Assembly (NCBI RefSeq): GCF_000488275.1 | Contig: NZ_KI530762.1 | Coordinates: 2,140,971 to 2,204,970 of the forward strand | Direction: 5' to 3' | Source: Acinetobacter brisouii CIP 110357 | GTDB lineage: Bacteria > Pseudomonadota > Gammaproteobacteria > Pseudomonadales > Moraxellaceae | Length of the DNA: 64,000 nucleotides | Part shown: positions 47,227 to 55,978 of the stretch, piece after piece | Layout of the letters: the number at the start of each line of letters is the position of its first letter | How positions within the stretch are numbered: position 1 is the stretch's first letter | The notes under the pieces: model-generated | Database searches by the model: none | Seen by the model: only the letters and a program-made list of their open reading frames with translations | Told to the model about the DNA's origin: nothing | Position numbers and translations under genes: made by a program

Positions 47227-47601
47227 TTATTTCTTAGGACGTTTAGCACCGTATTTAGAACGTGACTGGTTACGATCTTTAACGCCAGCACAGTCTAAAG
47301 AACCACGAACGGTATGGTAACGTACACCTGGTAAGTCTTTAACACGACCACCACGGATAAGAACAACACTGTGCTCTTGTAGGTTATGGCCTTCACCACC
47401 GATGTAGCTAGAAACTTCAAAACCAGAAGTTAAGCGAACACGGCAAACTTTACGCATTGCTGAGTTAGGTTTTTTAGGTGTAGTTGTGTAAACACGTGTA
47501 CAAACACCACGGCGTTGTGGACAAGCCTTCAACGCAGGAACTTTGGATTTTTCAACCAAAGTAGTACGACCCTTGCGGATCAACTGATTTGTTGTTGCCA
47601 T
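47227..47601 (-). CDS. rpsL: 30S ribosomal protein S12
   Basis: This 124-residue decoding-centre protein starts [20 protein letters not shown] and ends AKRPKK. The streptomycin-determining residues are wild type: K43 in [13 protein letters not shown] and K88 in [13 protein letters not shown]. The start at 47601 gives the family length; the extension to 47664 would run through the promoter-proximal hairpin. It is the first gene of the str operon. Confidence 0.98.
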
Positions 47602-47627
47602 CTGGCAAGTCTCCCGTAAATAAAAAA

Positions 47628-47656
47628 CCTCAAAAAGAAAGTACCGCTTTTTGAGG
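47628..47656 (-). promoter_or_regulatory. terminator-like hairpin at the 5' end of the str mRNA
   Basis: In transcript sense CCTCAAAAA and TTTTTGAGG form a 9-bp stem around an 11-nt loop, followed by TTTTTTATTT and then the rpsL SD region (ACGGGAG). The predicted transcription start (about 47658) lies just before the first arm, so the hairpin would be the very 5' end of the mRNA. Confidence 0.6.
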
Positions 47657-47663
47657 GCAAACA

Positions 47664-47692
47664 ATTGTAAGCAAAAACGCCATATTGGTCAA
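47664..47692 (-). promoter_or_regulatory. strong sigma-70 promoter of the str operon
   Basis: On the minus strand TTGACC (47687-47692) and TACAAT (47664-47669) are each one mismatch from consensus with an exact 17-bp spacer. They lie about 65 bp upstream of the rpsL ATG, downstream of the ecsC-like gene. A start near G47658 is expected. Confidence 0.8.
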
Positions 47693-47737
47693 TATTCATC
47701 GCATACTACAACAGTATGCCGTGCATTTATGACCTGA

Positions 47738-48985
47738 CTATGAAGGATCATCTGGATTTATGGCTATTTTAGGGTGGGATGCCTTGCTTTTAGGCTCAGA
47801 TTCGGACACTGCTACAACCATTTTTTCAGGTTGTTTTTCTGTTACTGTTTGAGACTGAGTACGACGTGGACGACGTTGAGGCTTAGGCTTAGAAACCTCA
47901 ACCTCTTCAGAATTAATGCTTTTAAATTCAAGCTGATGTGTAGATTCTTTTGCCTGATTAAATTGTTCAACTGCAGCATAATAAGCCGCTAGTGTTGATA
48001 TTTTTTGATCAGGATGTTGCAGTAAATAATCTCGGGCAACTGAAAAAATGTGCTGTGCCTTTTGACCGATATCTTCAATAAACTGCCAGCTATACATTGC
48101 ACTGACACTTGCCGCAATCAAAGGTGTAATGAGATGTAAGGCACTGACTTTAGGTAAAGTATTCATCCATTGCCATTTAAATTCATGATTTTCATCCAGC
48201 AATAATTCTTTAAGCCACTCATCATCGTTATTTGAACCGAGCAAATGCTGTACAGCAGTTAAATCATTTTGCTCCAATAAACCATCTAGTGTTCGTAGTC
48301 CAAGCAATACACTTTGTTTTTCTAGCATCTGCTGTAAATTAATTTGCTGAAAAATATATTGCACAACATCATGATCTTGCTCAGTTAATGCAAAACCATG
48401 TGCCCGCCCTGTCTGGTAAATCGTGCGTAGCGCCAGCACCAGCGATGCTGGGATATCTACTCCAAGCCCAAACAAGCCTGTCGCACCAGAAAGTGCACCT
48501 TGCACGCCTGCAATCCATTTATTTTGTTCAGTCAATGCCTGACTAATCCGACCTGAACGTGAAATATCTTGCGACAACTCATGTAGAGATTCTGCCCCTG
48601 TTTGCTCCAAAATACTTTGTGTGGCGCTCAGTTTGTCTGAAAATATATGTAATTTTTGGAAACAATATTCTGAAATCTCGTCCATAGTCATCGGTGAAAG
48701 AAATTCAGCCACCTGACTGACTCGATCATAATGTTTGCCAAAAAATTGCTTGGAAATATTAGGAAAATAAACACGGATTAACTGCTGCGGGTCTTGAACA
48801 CCAAAACCCAATAGTGCAGGTTTTGACGCAGCTTCATTGACAACTTTTGAGGGGTTTTGTGAGCGCTGTAGTTGTTGACTATTCATCTGATTTAAAACTT
48901 TTAAACCTGATGTGCTGAGCTTTTTAGCCACTCCCAAAACCTGATTAAATTTACTTTGTGGATGCTGATTAACCTCTTTTGGCAT
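47738..48985 (-). CDS. EcsC family protein
   Basis: This 415-residue protein has an EcsC-like central domain (about 100-330) with the characteristic ATGLFGLGVDIPASLVLALRT segment and a second hydrophobic patch SALHLITPLIAASVSAMYSW. The C-terminal 70 residues are a basic, proline-rich, low-complexity tail (KPQRRPRRTQSQ). EcsC in Bacillus accompanies the EcsAB transporter, but in proteobacteria the family usually stands alone and its role is unknown. GAGGAG lies 6 nt before the ATG. It sits directly upstream of the str promoter on the same strand. Confidence 0.8.
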   Translation of the reverse strand: MPKEVNQHPQSKFNQVLGVAKKLSTSGLKVLNQMNSQQLQRSQNPSKVVNEAASKPALLGFGVQDPQQLIRVYFPNISKQFFGKHYDRVSQVAEFLSPMTMDEISEYCFQKLHIFSDKLSATQSILEQTGAESLHELSQDISRSGRISQALTEQNKWIAGVQGALSGATGLFGLGVDIPASLVLALRTIYQTGRAHGFALTEQDHDVVQYIFQQINLQQMLEKQSVLLGLRTLDGLLEQNDLTAVQHLLGSNNDDEWLKELLLDENHEFKWQWMNTLPKVSALHLITPLIAASVSAMYSWQFIEDIGQKAQHIFSVARDYLLQHPDQKISTLAAYYAAVEQFNQAKESTHQLEFKSINSEEVEVSKPKPQRRPRRTQSQTVTEKQPEKMVVAVSESEPKSKASHPKIAINPDDPS

Positions 48986-49278
48986 TCACATCTCCTCGTT
49001 GTTTTTCTTTAAATATTTAATAAATACTAGAAGCAGGAGCACTTTATCTCAACTCGTTTGTGTATCTTTTAGTTAAGTAAACTCTGTTCTGCATATAATC
49101 TGTTCTATTTCCAAATACTCATAGGATTTGCCATAAGATTTAAAAAAGCTTTCTGTTATGATGAGAAGCATTATAAACATGAGTGGTGCAGGCATTAACG
49201 CTTACATTTCAGGCTTTTGTCCATAAATGTGGTCTGCGCTAGCTCTCAATATCATTACCATATTAAGGGATCTTATAG

Positions 49279-50511
49279 ATGAGACGTGTTGTAATCACTG
49301 GTATGGGCATCAACTCATGCATTGGTAATACCCTTGAGCAAGTGACTGAATCATTAAAAAATGGTATTTCAGGCACTCGTTTCAATCAAACTTACGCTGA
49401 TCTTAACTTTAAAAGCCATGTCAGTGCTGCTGCTGAACAAGATTTCGACAACATTGACCGTAAATTAAAACGCTTTATGGGTGTATGTGCGATGTACGCA
49501 TACAACTCTGCGGTTGATGCAGTGAAACACGCAGGCTTAACAGCTGAAGATCTTGCGGGTAACCCACGTTACGGTATCGTTGGTGGTAGTGGTGGCGGTT
49601 CAACAGCTTCTGTTGTTGAAATGACTGAACTGCTTGAAACTAAAGGCGCACGTAAAGTTGGTCCTTTCTTCGTTCCACGTAACATGACCAACACGATTAC
49701 CGCAAACGTTGGTGTTGCGTTCAAATTACAAGGCGTGTCTCACTCAATTGCAAGCGCATGTGCAACTTCAGCCGATGCGATTGGTTATGCATACAACCTG
49801 ATCCAGCTTGGTAAACAAGATCTAATTCTTGCAGGTGGTGGTGAAGAAGATCACTGGTCTCAAAGCTTACTGTTTGATGCAATGGGTGCTCTTTGCTCTA
49901 AATACAATGACACTCCAGAAACTGCATCTCGCCCATACTCAGCAGACCGTGACGGTTTCGTCATTGCTGGTGGTGGTGGTTTCTTGGTACTTGAGTCTCT
50001 TGAACATGCTCAAGCACGTGGTGCCAACATTATTGCTGAAATCGTGGCTTATGCAGCGAACAGTGATGGTGCAGACATGGTTGCGCCAAGTGGTGAAGGT
50101 GCAACTCGTTGTATCCTCATGGCACTTGATGAAGCCAAACAACACGGCGTAGAAAAACTTGACTACATCAACACACACGGTACTTCAACTCCAGCAGGCG
50201 ACATCACTGAGCTTAAAGCGATGGAACGTGCTTTTGGTGAAGGCAATGTCCCAGCATTTAGCTCAACCAAATCAATGACTGGTCATAGCTTGGGTGCTGC
50301 GGGTGTACACGAAGCGATCTACTCTGTACTCATGATGCAAAATGACTTTATTGCACCAAACATCAACGTGACTGAACTTGATGAAGGCGCAAAAGGCTTT
50401 GATCTTGTACTTGAAAAACGTGATGCAAAACTGAATACTGTCATGAGTAACAGTTTTGGATTTGGCGGTGTAAATGCCTGCCTGATCTTCAAGAAATGGG
50501 CGAATGCCTAA
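49279..50511 (+). CDS. fabB: beta-ketoacyl-ACP synthase I
   Basis: This 410-residue condensing enzyme of fatty acid elongation is required for unsaturated fatty acids. The catalytic triad is C161 (SIASACATSADAIG), H299 (NTHGTSTPAGD) and H335 (MTGHSLGAAG), with K330 just before. AAGGGA lies 8 nt upstream of the ATG. It is followed after 11 nt by hemJ, so the two are co-transcribed. The 290 bp upstream hold its promoter; a TATGAT hexamer at about 49158 is a candidate -10. Confidence 0.95.
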   Translation: MRRVVITGMGINSCIGNTLEQVTESLKNGISGTRFNQTYADLNFKSHVSAAAEQDFDNIDRKLKRFMGVCAMYAYNSAVDAVKHAGLTAEDLAGNPRYGIVGGSGGGSTASVVEMTELLETKGARKVGPFFVPRNMTNTITANVGVAFKLQGVSHSIASACATSADAIGYAYNLIQLGKQDLILAGGGEEDHWSQSLLFDAMGALCSKYNDTPETASRPYSADRDGFVIAGGGGFLVLESLEHAQARGANIIAEIVAYAANSDGADMVAPSGEGATRCILMALDEAKQHGVEKLDYINTHGTSTPAGDITELKAMERAFGEGNVPAFSSTKSMTGHSLGAAGVHEAIYSVLMMQNDFIAPNINVTELDEGAKGFDLVLEKRDAKLNTVMSNSFGFGGVNACLIFKKWANA

Positions 50512-50522
50512 CGAGATCGTAA

Positions 50523-50975
50523 ATGAATGCACCTTCTGATGCTTTTCTATGGGTAAAAGCATTACACATTATTGCCGTGGTTTGCTGGTTCGCTGCTTTG
50601 TTCTACTTACCACGACTTTATGTCTACCATGCCATGAGTGACGATGCGATTAGCCATCAACGCTTTCAGGTCATGGAGCGTAAACTCTACCGCGGCATTA
50701 TGTGGCCTGCGATGATTGCAACGCTGATTACAGCACACTTTTTAGTGGCTTGGGGCGATGCAACGCAGCATTATCATTTGGCACATTGGTTTTATGTCAA
50801 AGTTGCATTGGTTGGGTTGCTGGTCATTTACCATTTTGTTTGTGGTTATTACCGCAAAAAATTGATTGAAAATGCCCACTATAAATCACACAAGTTCTGG
50901 CGTTTCTTTAATGAAATGCCAACGGTCATCTTACTGGCCGTGGTGATTTTAGTGGTTGTAAAGCCTCAGTTTTAA
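50523..50975 (+). CDS. hemJ: protoporphyrinogen IX oxidase, HemJ type
   Basis: This 150-residue inner membrane protein with four helices oxidises protoporphyrinogen IX in heme synthesis. It shows the family pattern FLWVKALHIIAVVCWFAALFYLPRLYVYH at the N-terminus (region; H15 is the expected heme ligand) and a conserved RKLYRGIMWPAM segment. HemJ was shown to work in Acinetobacter baylyi and Synechocystis, which lack HemG and HemY. It ends at its own terminator. Confidence 0.92.
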   Translation: MNAPSDAFLWVKALHIIAVVCWFAALFYLPRLYVYHAMSDDAISHQRFQVMERKLYRGIMWPAMIATLITAHFLVAWGDATQHYHLAHWFYVKVALVGLLVIYHFVCGYYRKKLIENAHYKSHKFWRFFNEMPTVILLAVVILVVVKPQF

Positions 50976-50988
50976 CTGGGGCTTTTTT
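50961..50988 (+). terminator. terminator of fabB-hemJ
   Basis: AAGCCTCAGT (50961-50970) pairs with ACTGGGGCTT (50975-50984) with one G-U pair and is followed by a T run. The left arm overlaps the end of hemJ. Confidence 0.85.
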
Positions 50989-50993
50989 CTGCT

Positions 50994-51467
50994 TTAAAAT
51001 GACAATAGACCATCACTGGTTACTTCATTTAAAACAAAAAATGTTCTGACCTGCCGTACTCCAGGCAAAGCAATAATTTTTTCACTATGAAAGCGGTTAA
51101 ATGCTGCCAGATCCTTGACCCTAATTTTCAGAAAATAGTCCACTTCCCCTGCTACCAAATAACATTCCAAGACGTTATTTAACTGCTTCGCTGCACGCTC
51201 AAATTCAGAAAAACTCTCTGGGGTTGAACGATCTAACACCACACCCACAAGTACCACCGTTTCACGCTGCACCATGCTGGGGTTAATCCGTGCGCGCACA
51301 TCTAAAATTGCCCTGATCTTAAATAGCCGCTGAGTATGATTCCAGCAGGAAGATGGGCTGATACCAATCAGTTTTGCCAATTCTGCATTACTTAAGCGTC
51401 CATCTTGTTGTAAAGCGCGCATAATTTTTAAATCAATTGCGCTTAATTCCTCGTGATTTTCCAACAT
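50994..51467 (-). CDS. Lrp/AsnC family regulator
   Basis: This 157-residue protein has an N-terminal winged helix (LSNAELAKLIGISPSSCWNH, residues about 25-45) and a C-terminal RAM domain (TVVLVGVVLDRSTPESFSEF to FFVLNEV). Lrp-type proteins sense amino acids and form octamers or larger. It is divergent from a BenE-like transporter with 178 bp of very AT-rich DNA between, which suggests it controls that gene. Its own effector is not known. Confidence 0.88.
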   Translation of the reverse strand: MLENHEELSAIDLKIMRALQQDGRLSNAELAKLIGISPSSCWNHTQRLFKIRAILDVRARINPSMVQRETVVLVGVVLDRSTPESFSEFERAAKQLNNVLECYLVAGEVDYFLKIRVKDLAAFNRFHSEKIIALPGVRQVRTFFVLNEVTSDGLLSF

Positions 51468-51645
51468 AAATATTCTTTACTTCAATTTGTTTTTTTTGAG
51501 AAGAATTTATTCTAAATAATTCAAAATAGAAAATCTTATGTATTTTTTAAACAATAATTAAAAAGCACCTTCTTTTTAAAAATTGCTAAATTGATGCTAC
51601 GTCTTTAAGACACATTTACGTCTAAAATCGTCGCTAGATTTCATT

Positions 51646-52818
51646 ATGCAAAAATTGATTCAAGATTTTTCTGTTCCTGCCGTATTTGCAGGATTTATTA
51701 CTTTCCTCATCGGGATTAGTGTATCCGCTGTTTTGGTCATCCAAGGTGCTCAAACTCTCGGTGCAACCCCCGAACAAATTTCTTCGTGGCTTTGGGCACT
51801 AGGTTTATCCATCGGGGTTTCAGGTTTAGTACTGTCATGGAAATACCGTTACCCTGTTGCGACCGCATGGTCAACGCCAGGAATTGCCTTAATTATTGCG
51901 ACAGGTAGCCATTACAGCTTATCTGCGGCGATTGGGGCTTTTATTGTCTGTGGGATACTGACTGCATTTGTGGGTTTCTCAGGAGTTTTTCAGCGCTTGC
52001 TGTCTAAAATTCCCATGAGCCTGAGCTGTGCGATGCTAGCAGGGATACTGTTAAAATTTGGGATTCAACTGTTTATTGGGCTAGAGCAAAGTTGGGCATT
52101 CATTCTGACTTTACTGGCAATTTATTTGATTGCCAAACGTCTTTGGCCGCGTTACTGCATCGTGTTGACTGTGGTCGCCGCGATGATTCTCTGCCCTGTG
52201 TTTATGCCATTTCAATTTCCACATCTGTCTTGGTCATTGGCTAAACCTGTCTGGATCAGTCCTGAATTTTCGGCTTCAACCATTTTGGGTTTGGCACTTC
52301 CACTATTTATCATCAATATGTCTTCACAGTTTTTACCTGGGATTGGCATGATTAAAAGCTATGGTTATCAGCCACATACCAATTCACTGGTCGGCTGGAT
52401 CGGGATATCGCAAACGTTACTTGCACCCTTTGGTGCATTCTCAGTCTGTCTGGCCGCAATTAGTGCTGCAGTAAGTTTGGATGATCAAGTCCATCCTGAC
52501 CCGAAACGGCGTTATATCGCGGGAATGAGCTGTGGGTTGTTCTATATATTAATGGGGCTATTTGCGACCACACTGACTGGCTTACTCATGGCATTTCCGA
52601 AGATTTTTATTGTCACGCTGGCAGGAATTGCCTTATTGGGGACAATTAGCCATAACATTGCGATCGCTTTTAAAGAACCACAAGACCGTGAGCCTGCGCT
52701 TTTAACCTTTTTGATGAGTGCCTCAGGAGTACAGTTTTTCGGAATTGGCTCGGCTTTTTGGGGATTGTTACTGGGGATTGTTGTTGCGATTATCTTGAAT
52801 CATCGTAAAGTGGATTAA
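51646..52818 (+). CDS. BenE family benzoate/H+ symporter-like transporter
   Basis: This 390-residue inner membrane protein has about 12 helices. It opens QKLIQDFSVPAVFAGFITFL and includes KYRYPVATAWSTPGIALI, MLAGILLKFGIQLF and the FLPGIGMIKSYGY block, all typical of BenE. The family was defined by benzoate uptake in Acinetobacter, yet no ben or cat catabolic genes are near. The neighbour is an Lrp-type gene, so the substrate may be different here. It ends at a strong terminator. Confidence 0.85.
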   Translation: MQKLIQDFSVPAVFAGFITFLIGISVSAVLVIQGAQTLGATPEQISSWLWALGLSIGVSGLVLSWKYRYPVATAWSTPGIALIIATGSHYSLSAAIGAFIVCGILTAFVGFSGVFQRLLSKIPMSLSCAMLAGILLKFGIQLFIGLEQSWAFILTLLAIYLIAKRLWPRYCIVLTVVAAMILCPVFMPFQFPHLSWSLAKPVWISPEFSASTILGLALPLFIINMSSQFLPGIGMIKSYGYQPHTNSLVGWIGISQTLLAPFGAFSVCLAAISAAVSLDDQVHPDPKRRYIAGMSCGLFYILMGLFATTLTGLLMAFPKIFIVTLAGIALLGTISHNIAIAFKEPQDREPALLTFLMSASGVQFFGIGSAFWGLLLGIVVAIILNHRKVD

Positions 52819-52831
52819 CTGACAAAAAATC

Positions 52832-52859
52832 AAAAGCCAGTGTAAACACTGGCTTTTTT
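52832..52859 (+). terminator. terminator of the BenE-like gene
   Basis: AAAAGCCAGTGT and ACACTGGCTTTTTT arms surround AA: a 10-bp GC-containing stem with T run. Confidence 0.92.
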
Positions 52860-52881
52860 CTGCTGTACTCATTTGAATTGA

Positions 52882-53226
52882 TTAGCTGTTAACAGGTTGA
52901 TATAGCGCAAAACCTAAATTAAATGCTTGTTCTTGTTGTTTCTGATCAATCGTAAAAATTGCAATTCGCCCATCGGGTGCGCCACAGACTTGCGGATAGA
53001 GTCGACCATCTGAAGCCACAGTTTGAGCGTAGACCTGAATTTTTTGCTCTTCAAGTTGCGTTTTTAACTGATCCACACTCATACCTGTATCACCACACTG
53101 ATGGCCAAATAAAGATTTGGAGATCTGAACTTTACCTGATGCTTGTTGTTGTTCAACTTGTAAAGTACTACAACCCACCAAGCTCAGCAAAGCAAAACCC
53201 ACTGCCAATAAACCTGAAAAACGCAT
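52882..53226 (-). CDS. lipoprotein, 114 aa, unknown function
   Basis: The signal peptide MRFSGLLAVGFALLSLVGC has lipobox LVGC (Cys 19). The mature part holds two further cysteines (GHQCGDTG and PQVCGAPDG) likely to form a disulphide, and ends in a strand-rich FNLGFALYQPV. No family was recognised. It is convergent with the BenE-like gene, with the terminator between. Confidence 0.75.
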   Translation of the reverse strand: MRFSGLLAVGFALLSLVGCSTLQVEQQQASGKVQISKSLFGHQCGDTGMSVDQLKTQLEEQKIQVYAQTVASDGRLYPQVCGAPDGRIAIFTIDQKQQEQAFNLGFALYQPVNS

Positions 53227-53320
53227 ACAAACCCCAATATTTTTATTGATTTAAGTAAGCATAACCAGATTTTTTCAATGACTTGATCTGTTTTAGCAAA
53301 AACCCAACAAATTCGATGAA

Positions 53321-53968
53321 TTAATTAAAGTAATTCAAAAGTTCTGCAAACTGCTGAATTTTCAGTTTTGGCGCTGCCTGAGTCAATTCCTGCATCGTAC
53401 CGTAGCCATATTCGACCGCAATCGTATCAATCCCATTTCTGCGCGCACCCAAAATGTCATATTCCCGATCACCCACCATCATGCAGCTTTCAGGCGGTAA
53501 CTGTTCCTGCTGCAAAATGTATTGAATCAGGTCACCCTTATTGGTTCGTTCGCCAGTCAACTCACTGCCATAAGGTTTGGTAAAATAATCAATCAATTCA
53601 AAATGCTGTAAAATCCGCACAGCAAATACTTCGGGTTTAGCCGTTGCCAAATACAAGTTATAACCACGTTCGACCAGTTCTGCCAAAGTGTCATGAACCT
53701 GCGGATATAGCTCATTTTCATACAGACCAATAGTTGAAAAACGCTCACGATAGTAATCCAGTGCCTGCTCGGCAAGATCATCCTGAGTGGTATCGAGTAA
53801 CTTAAAAAATGAGGCTTTCAATGGTGGTCCAATGGTCCAGTCCAGATCAGTATCTGGTGTCAGGGGTTGTCCAATTTTTTCCATCGCATAACGAATGCAG
53901 GTATGAATGCCAATTTTTGGGTCGGTCAATGTCCCATCAAGATCTAATAAAATATTTTCAACTGTCAC
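53321..53968 (-). CDS. HAD-family phosphatase, phosphoglycolate phosphatase-like
   Basis: This 215-residue HAD subfamily IA hydrolase has motif I LLDLDGTLTDPKIG (nucleophile aspartate), motif II LYLATAKPE, motif III lysine in GERTNKGDLIQ and motif IV MMVGDREYDILGARRNG. It has an alpha-helical cap between I and II. The substrate is uncertain: Gph/PpaX-type enzymes act on phosphoglycolate or pyrophosphate. It starts with GTG. It is divergent from thiD. Confidence 0.82.
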   Translation of the reverse strand: MTVENILLDLDGTLTDPKIGIHTCIRYAMEKIGQPLTPDTDLDWTIGPPLKASFFKLLDTTQDDLAEQALDYYRERFSTIGLYENELYPQVHDTLAELVERGYNLYLATAKPEVFAVRILQHFELIDYFTKPYGSELTGERTNKGDLIQYILQQEQLPPESCMMVGDREYDILGARRNGIDTIAVEYGYGTMQELTQAAPKLKIQQFAELLNYFN

Positions 53969-54047
53969 AACGAAACCTAATCAATTCGTCTAATCAAAGA
54001 CTCGGAAGTTAAATAAAACTTGCCTATACTAGCGTAAATTTAGATAA

Positions 54048-54830
<783 letters not shown>

Positions 54831-54839
54831 GTGGATGAG

Positions 54840-54860
54840 CCTGACCTTGCATCGGTCAGG
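54840..54860 (+). terminator. weak terminator hairpin after thiD
   Basis: CCTGACC (54840-54846) and GGTCAGG (54854-54860) surround a 7-nt loop between convergent genes. No long T run is present. Confidence 0.5.
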
Positions 54861-55490
54861 TTACTTCGAGTGATATTTTTTCAGGTTACGCACATGTTCA
54901 ACGTCGGTTTTTCGAGACTTCGCCAATGCCTGTTTTTCTAATGTGTTACAAATACGCTGCATTTTTACGGCGCTCATCACTTCTTCATGAAAGCTTTTGA
55001 CATAGTTAATCCATGCCTGACCTTGTAAAACATTGTTTGGCATGGCCGTTTTAAACGTGCTTTCTCCTACGAAAACCACCACTGAATGTAAATCTTCAGG
55101 TTCAATCACATCACTCAATAGATGTTGCAATGTTTTGATATGACGATAGTTTTGATGTAATGGATTTTGAAATTGATAGCTTTTTTGATACAGTTTTTGT
55201 GTCCACATCTTCTGATGTTCATTGCCAAAAATCCAGCCCTGATAGTTTTTAGTTTCAATCACAAATACCCCAAAACGACTCACGACAATATGGTCAATCT
55301 GGGTAGTCAGCTGTTCATTAATTTTAAAAGTATAATTATTTAAAATGGTATAATTTTTCTCATCCAGATGTTTCTCTGCATGAGCAATAACGCGTTTTTC
55401 ACCCCTTTTTCCCTTAGTTTTGGCAGATGGATTAAATACAAATACAGCCAGTAGTACGGCAATAATCAAAAATAAAATCAGAAGCAACAT
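54861..55490 (-). CDS. NERD-domain membrane protein
   Basis: The 209-residue protein has an N-terminal membrane helix (LLLILFLIIAVLLAVFVF) and then a nuclease-related domain (about 33-145). The domain shows GEKRV, TTQIDHIVVSRFGVFVIETKNYQGW (region) and a further polar helix. The D and E-x-K residues in QIDHIVV and VIETKNY match the restriction-endonuclease-like core. The C-terminus is basic. The role is unknown; the fold suggests nucleic acid cleavage or binding at the membrane. ATG 55490 is chosen over a TTG five codons earlier. Confidence 0.78.
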   Translation of the reverse strand: MLLLILFLIIAVLLAVFVFNPSAKTKGKRGEKRVIAHAEKHLDEKNYTILNNYTFKINEQLTTQIDHIVVSRFGVFVIETKNYQGWIFGNEHQKMWTQKLYQKSYQFQNPLHQNYRHIKTLQHLLSDVIEPEDLHSVVVFVGESTFKTAMPNNVLQGQAWINYVKSFHEEVMSAVKMQRICNTLEKQALAKSRKTDVEHVRNLKKYHSK

Positions 55491-55560
55491 TACAACGGCA
55501 AACAAAAAAACGCATTGTATTACAGATATTTATATTTAAGAAATTTTATCTAATAAAATT

Positions 55561-55878
55561 TTATGGCGATGCAATTTTCATTAGCACTAGCCCCGCAACA
55601 ATCATCACGGCCGCCAGCATCCTCATCGCATTGACAGGTTCTTGTAAAATAACAATCCCTACAATAAAAGAACCCACTGCCCCAATCCCTGTCCAGACTG
55701 TGTAAGCTGTCCCCAAAGGTAGGCTTTTCATTGCCCATGACAGCAAGGCAAAACTCAGTAACATGAATACAATCGTAATCACACTCGGAGTCAAAAGCGT
55801 AAAACCTTCCGATTTTTTCATGGCAAATGCCCAGACCACCTCAAATAAACCTGCTAAAACCAATACCAGCCATGCCAT
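55561..55878 (-). CDS. gdx: guanidinium exporter, SMR family (Gdx/SugE)
   Basis: This 105-residue small multidrug resistance protein has four helices. It begins MAWLVLVLAGLFEVVWAFAMKK, with the essential membrane glutamate (E13), and carries the SugE-type segments LPLGTAYTVWTGIGAVGS and GIVILQEPVNAMR. Gdx proteins export guanidinium by proton antiport. A guanidine-II riboswitch directly upstream settles the assignment over a general quaternary ammonium pump. ATG 55878 is chosen; GGGGA lies 7 nt upstream. Confidence 0.94.
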   Translation of the reverse strand: MAWLVLVLAGLFEVVWAFAMKKSEGFTLLTPSVITIVFMLLSFALLSWAMKSLPLGTAYTVWTGIGAVGSFIVGIVILQEPVNAMRMLAAVMIVAGLVLMKIASP

Positions 55879-55897
55879 ATCTTCATCCCCAAGCACA

Positions 55898-55945
55898 GTC
55901 AGGTCGTCCTGACATTTTTCCCAGTCTGGGGGAGGTCGTTCCTCC
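55898..55945 (-). promoter_or_regulatory. guanidine-II (mini-ykkC) riboswitch
   Basis: In transcript sense there are two hairpins: GGAGG-AACGA-CCTCC (55931-55945) and GTCAGG-ACGA-CCTGAC (55898-55913), joined by a 17-nt linker. Paired hairpins with ACGR loops closed by GG/CC are the defining feature of guanidine-II RNAs. The first loop has one extra A. TCCCC right after hairpin 1 is complementary to the GGGGA Shine-Dalgarno of gdx, so ligand binding would free the SD. Confidence 0.88.
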
Positions 55946-55950
55946 AAAAA

Positions 55951-55971
55951 CGGGATGCCAGAAGCATCCCG
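55951..55971 (-). terminator. terminator of the copper operon
   Basis: CGGGATGC (55951-55958) and GCATCCCG (55964-55971) form a perfect 8-bp stem around a 5-nt loop, followed by five T on the minus strand. It separates copB from the riboswitch. Confidence 0.88.
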
Positions 55972-55978
55972 AAAAGGT

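Noticed and set aside
47227-47601. Streptomycin-resistance mutation in rpsL
   Set aside because: K43 and K88 are both wild type.
47701-47719. GCATACT-ACAAC-AGTATGC hairpin as terminator of the ecsC-like gene
   Set aside because: The stem is perfect but no T run follows on the minus strand, so it was not listed as a terminator.
49158-49226. 22-codon ORF upstream of fabB
   Set aside because: No Shine-Dalgarno, and its ATG coincides with a likely -10 hexamer (TATGAT); no supporting structure was found.
55541-55561. AAATTTTAT/ATAAAATTT hairpin at the gdx stop
   Set aside because: Only A and T in a very AT-rich spot with a 3-nt loop; weak evidence for a terminator.
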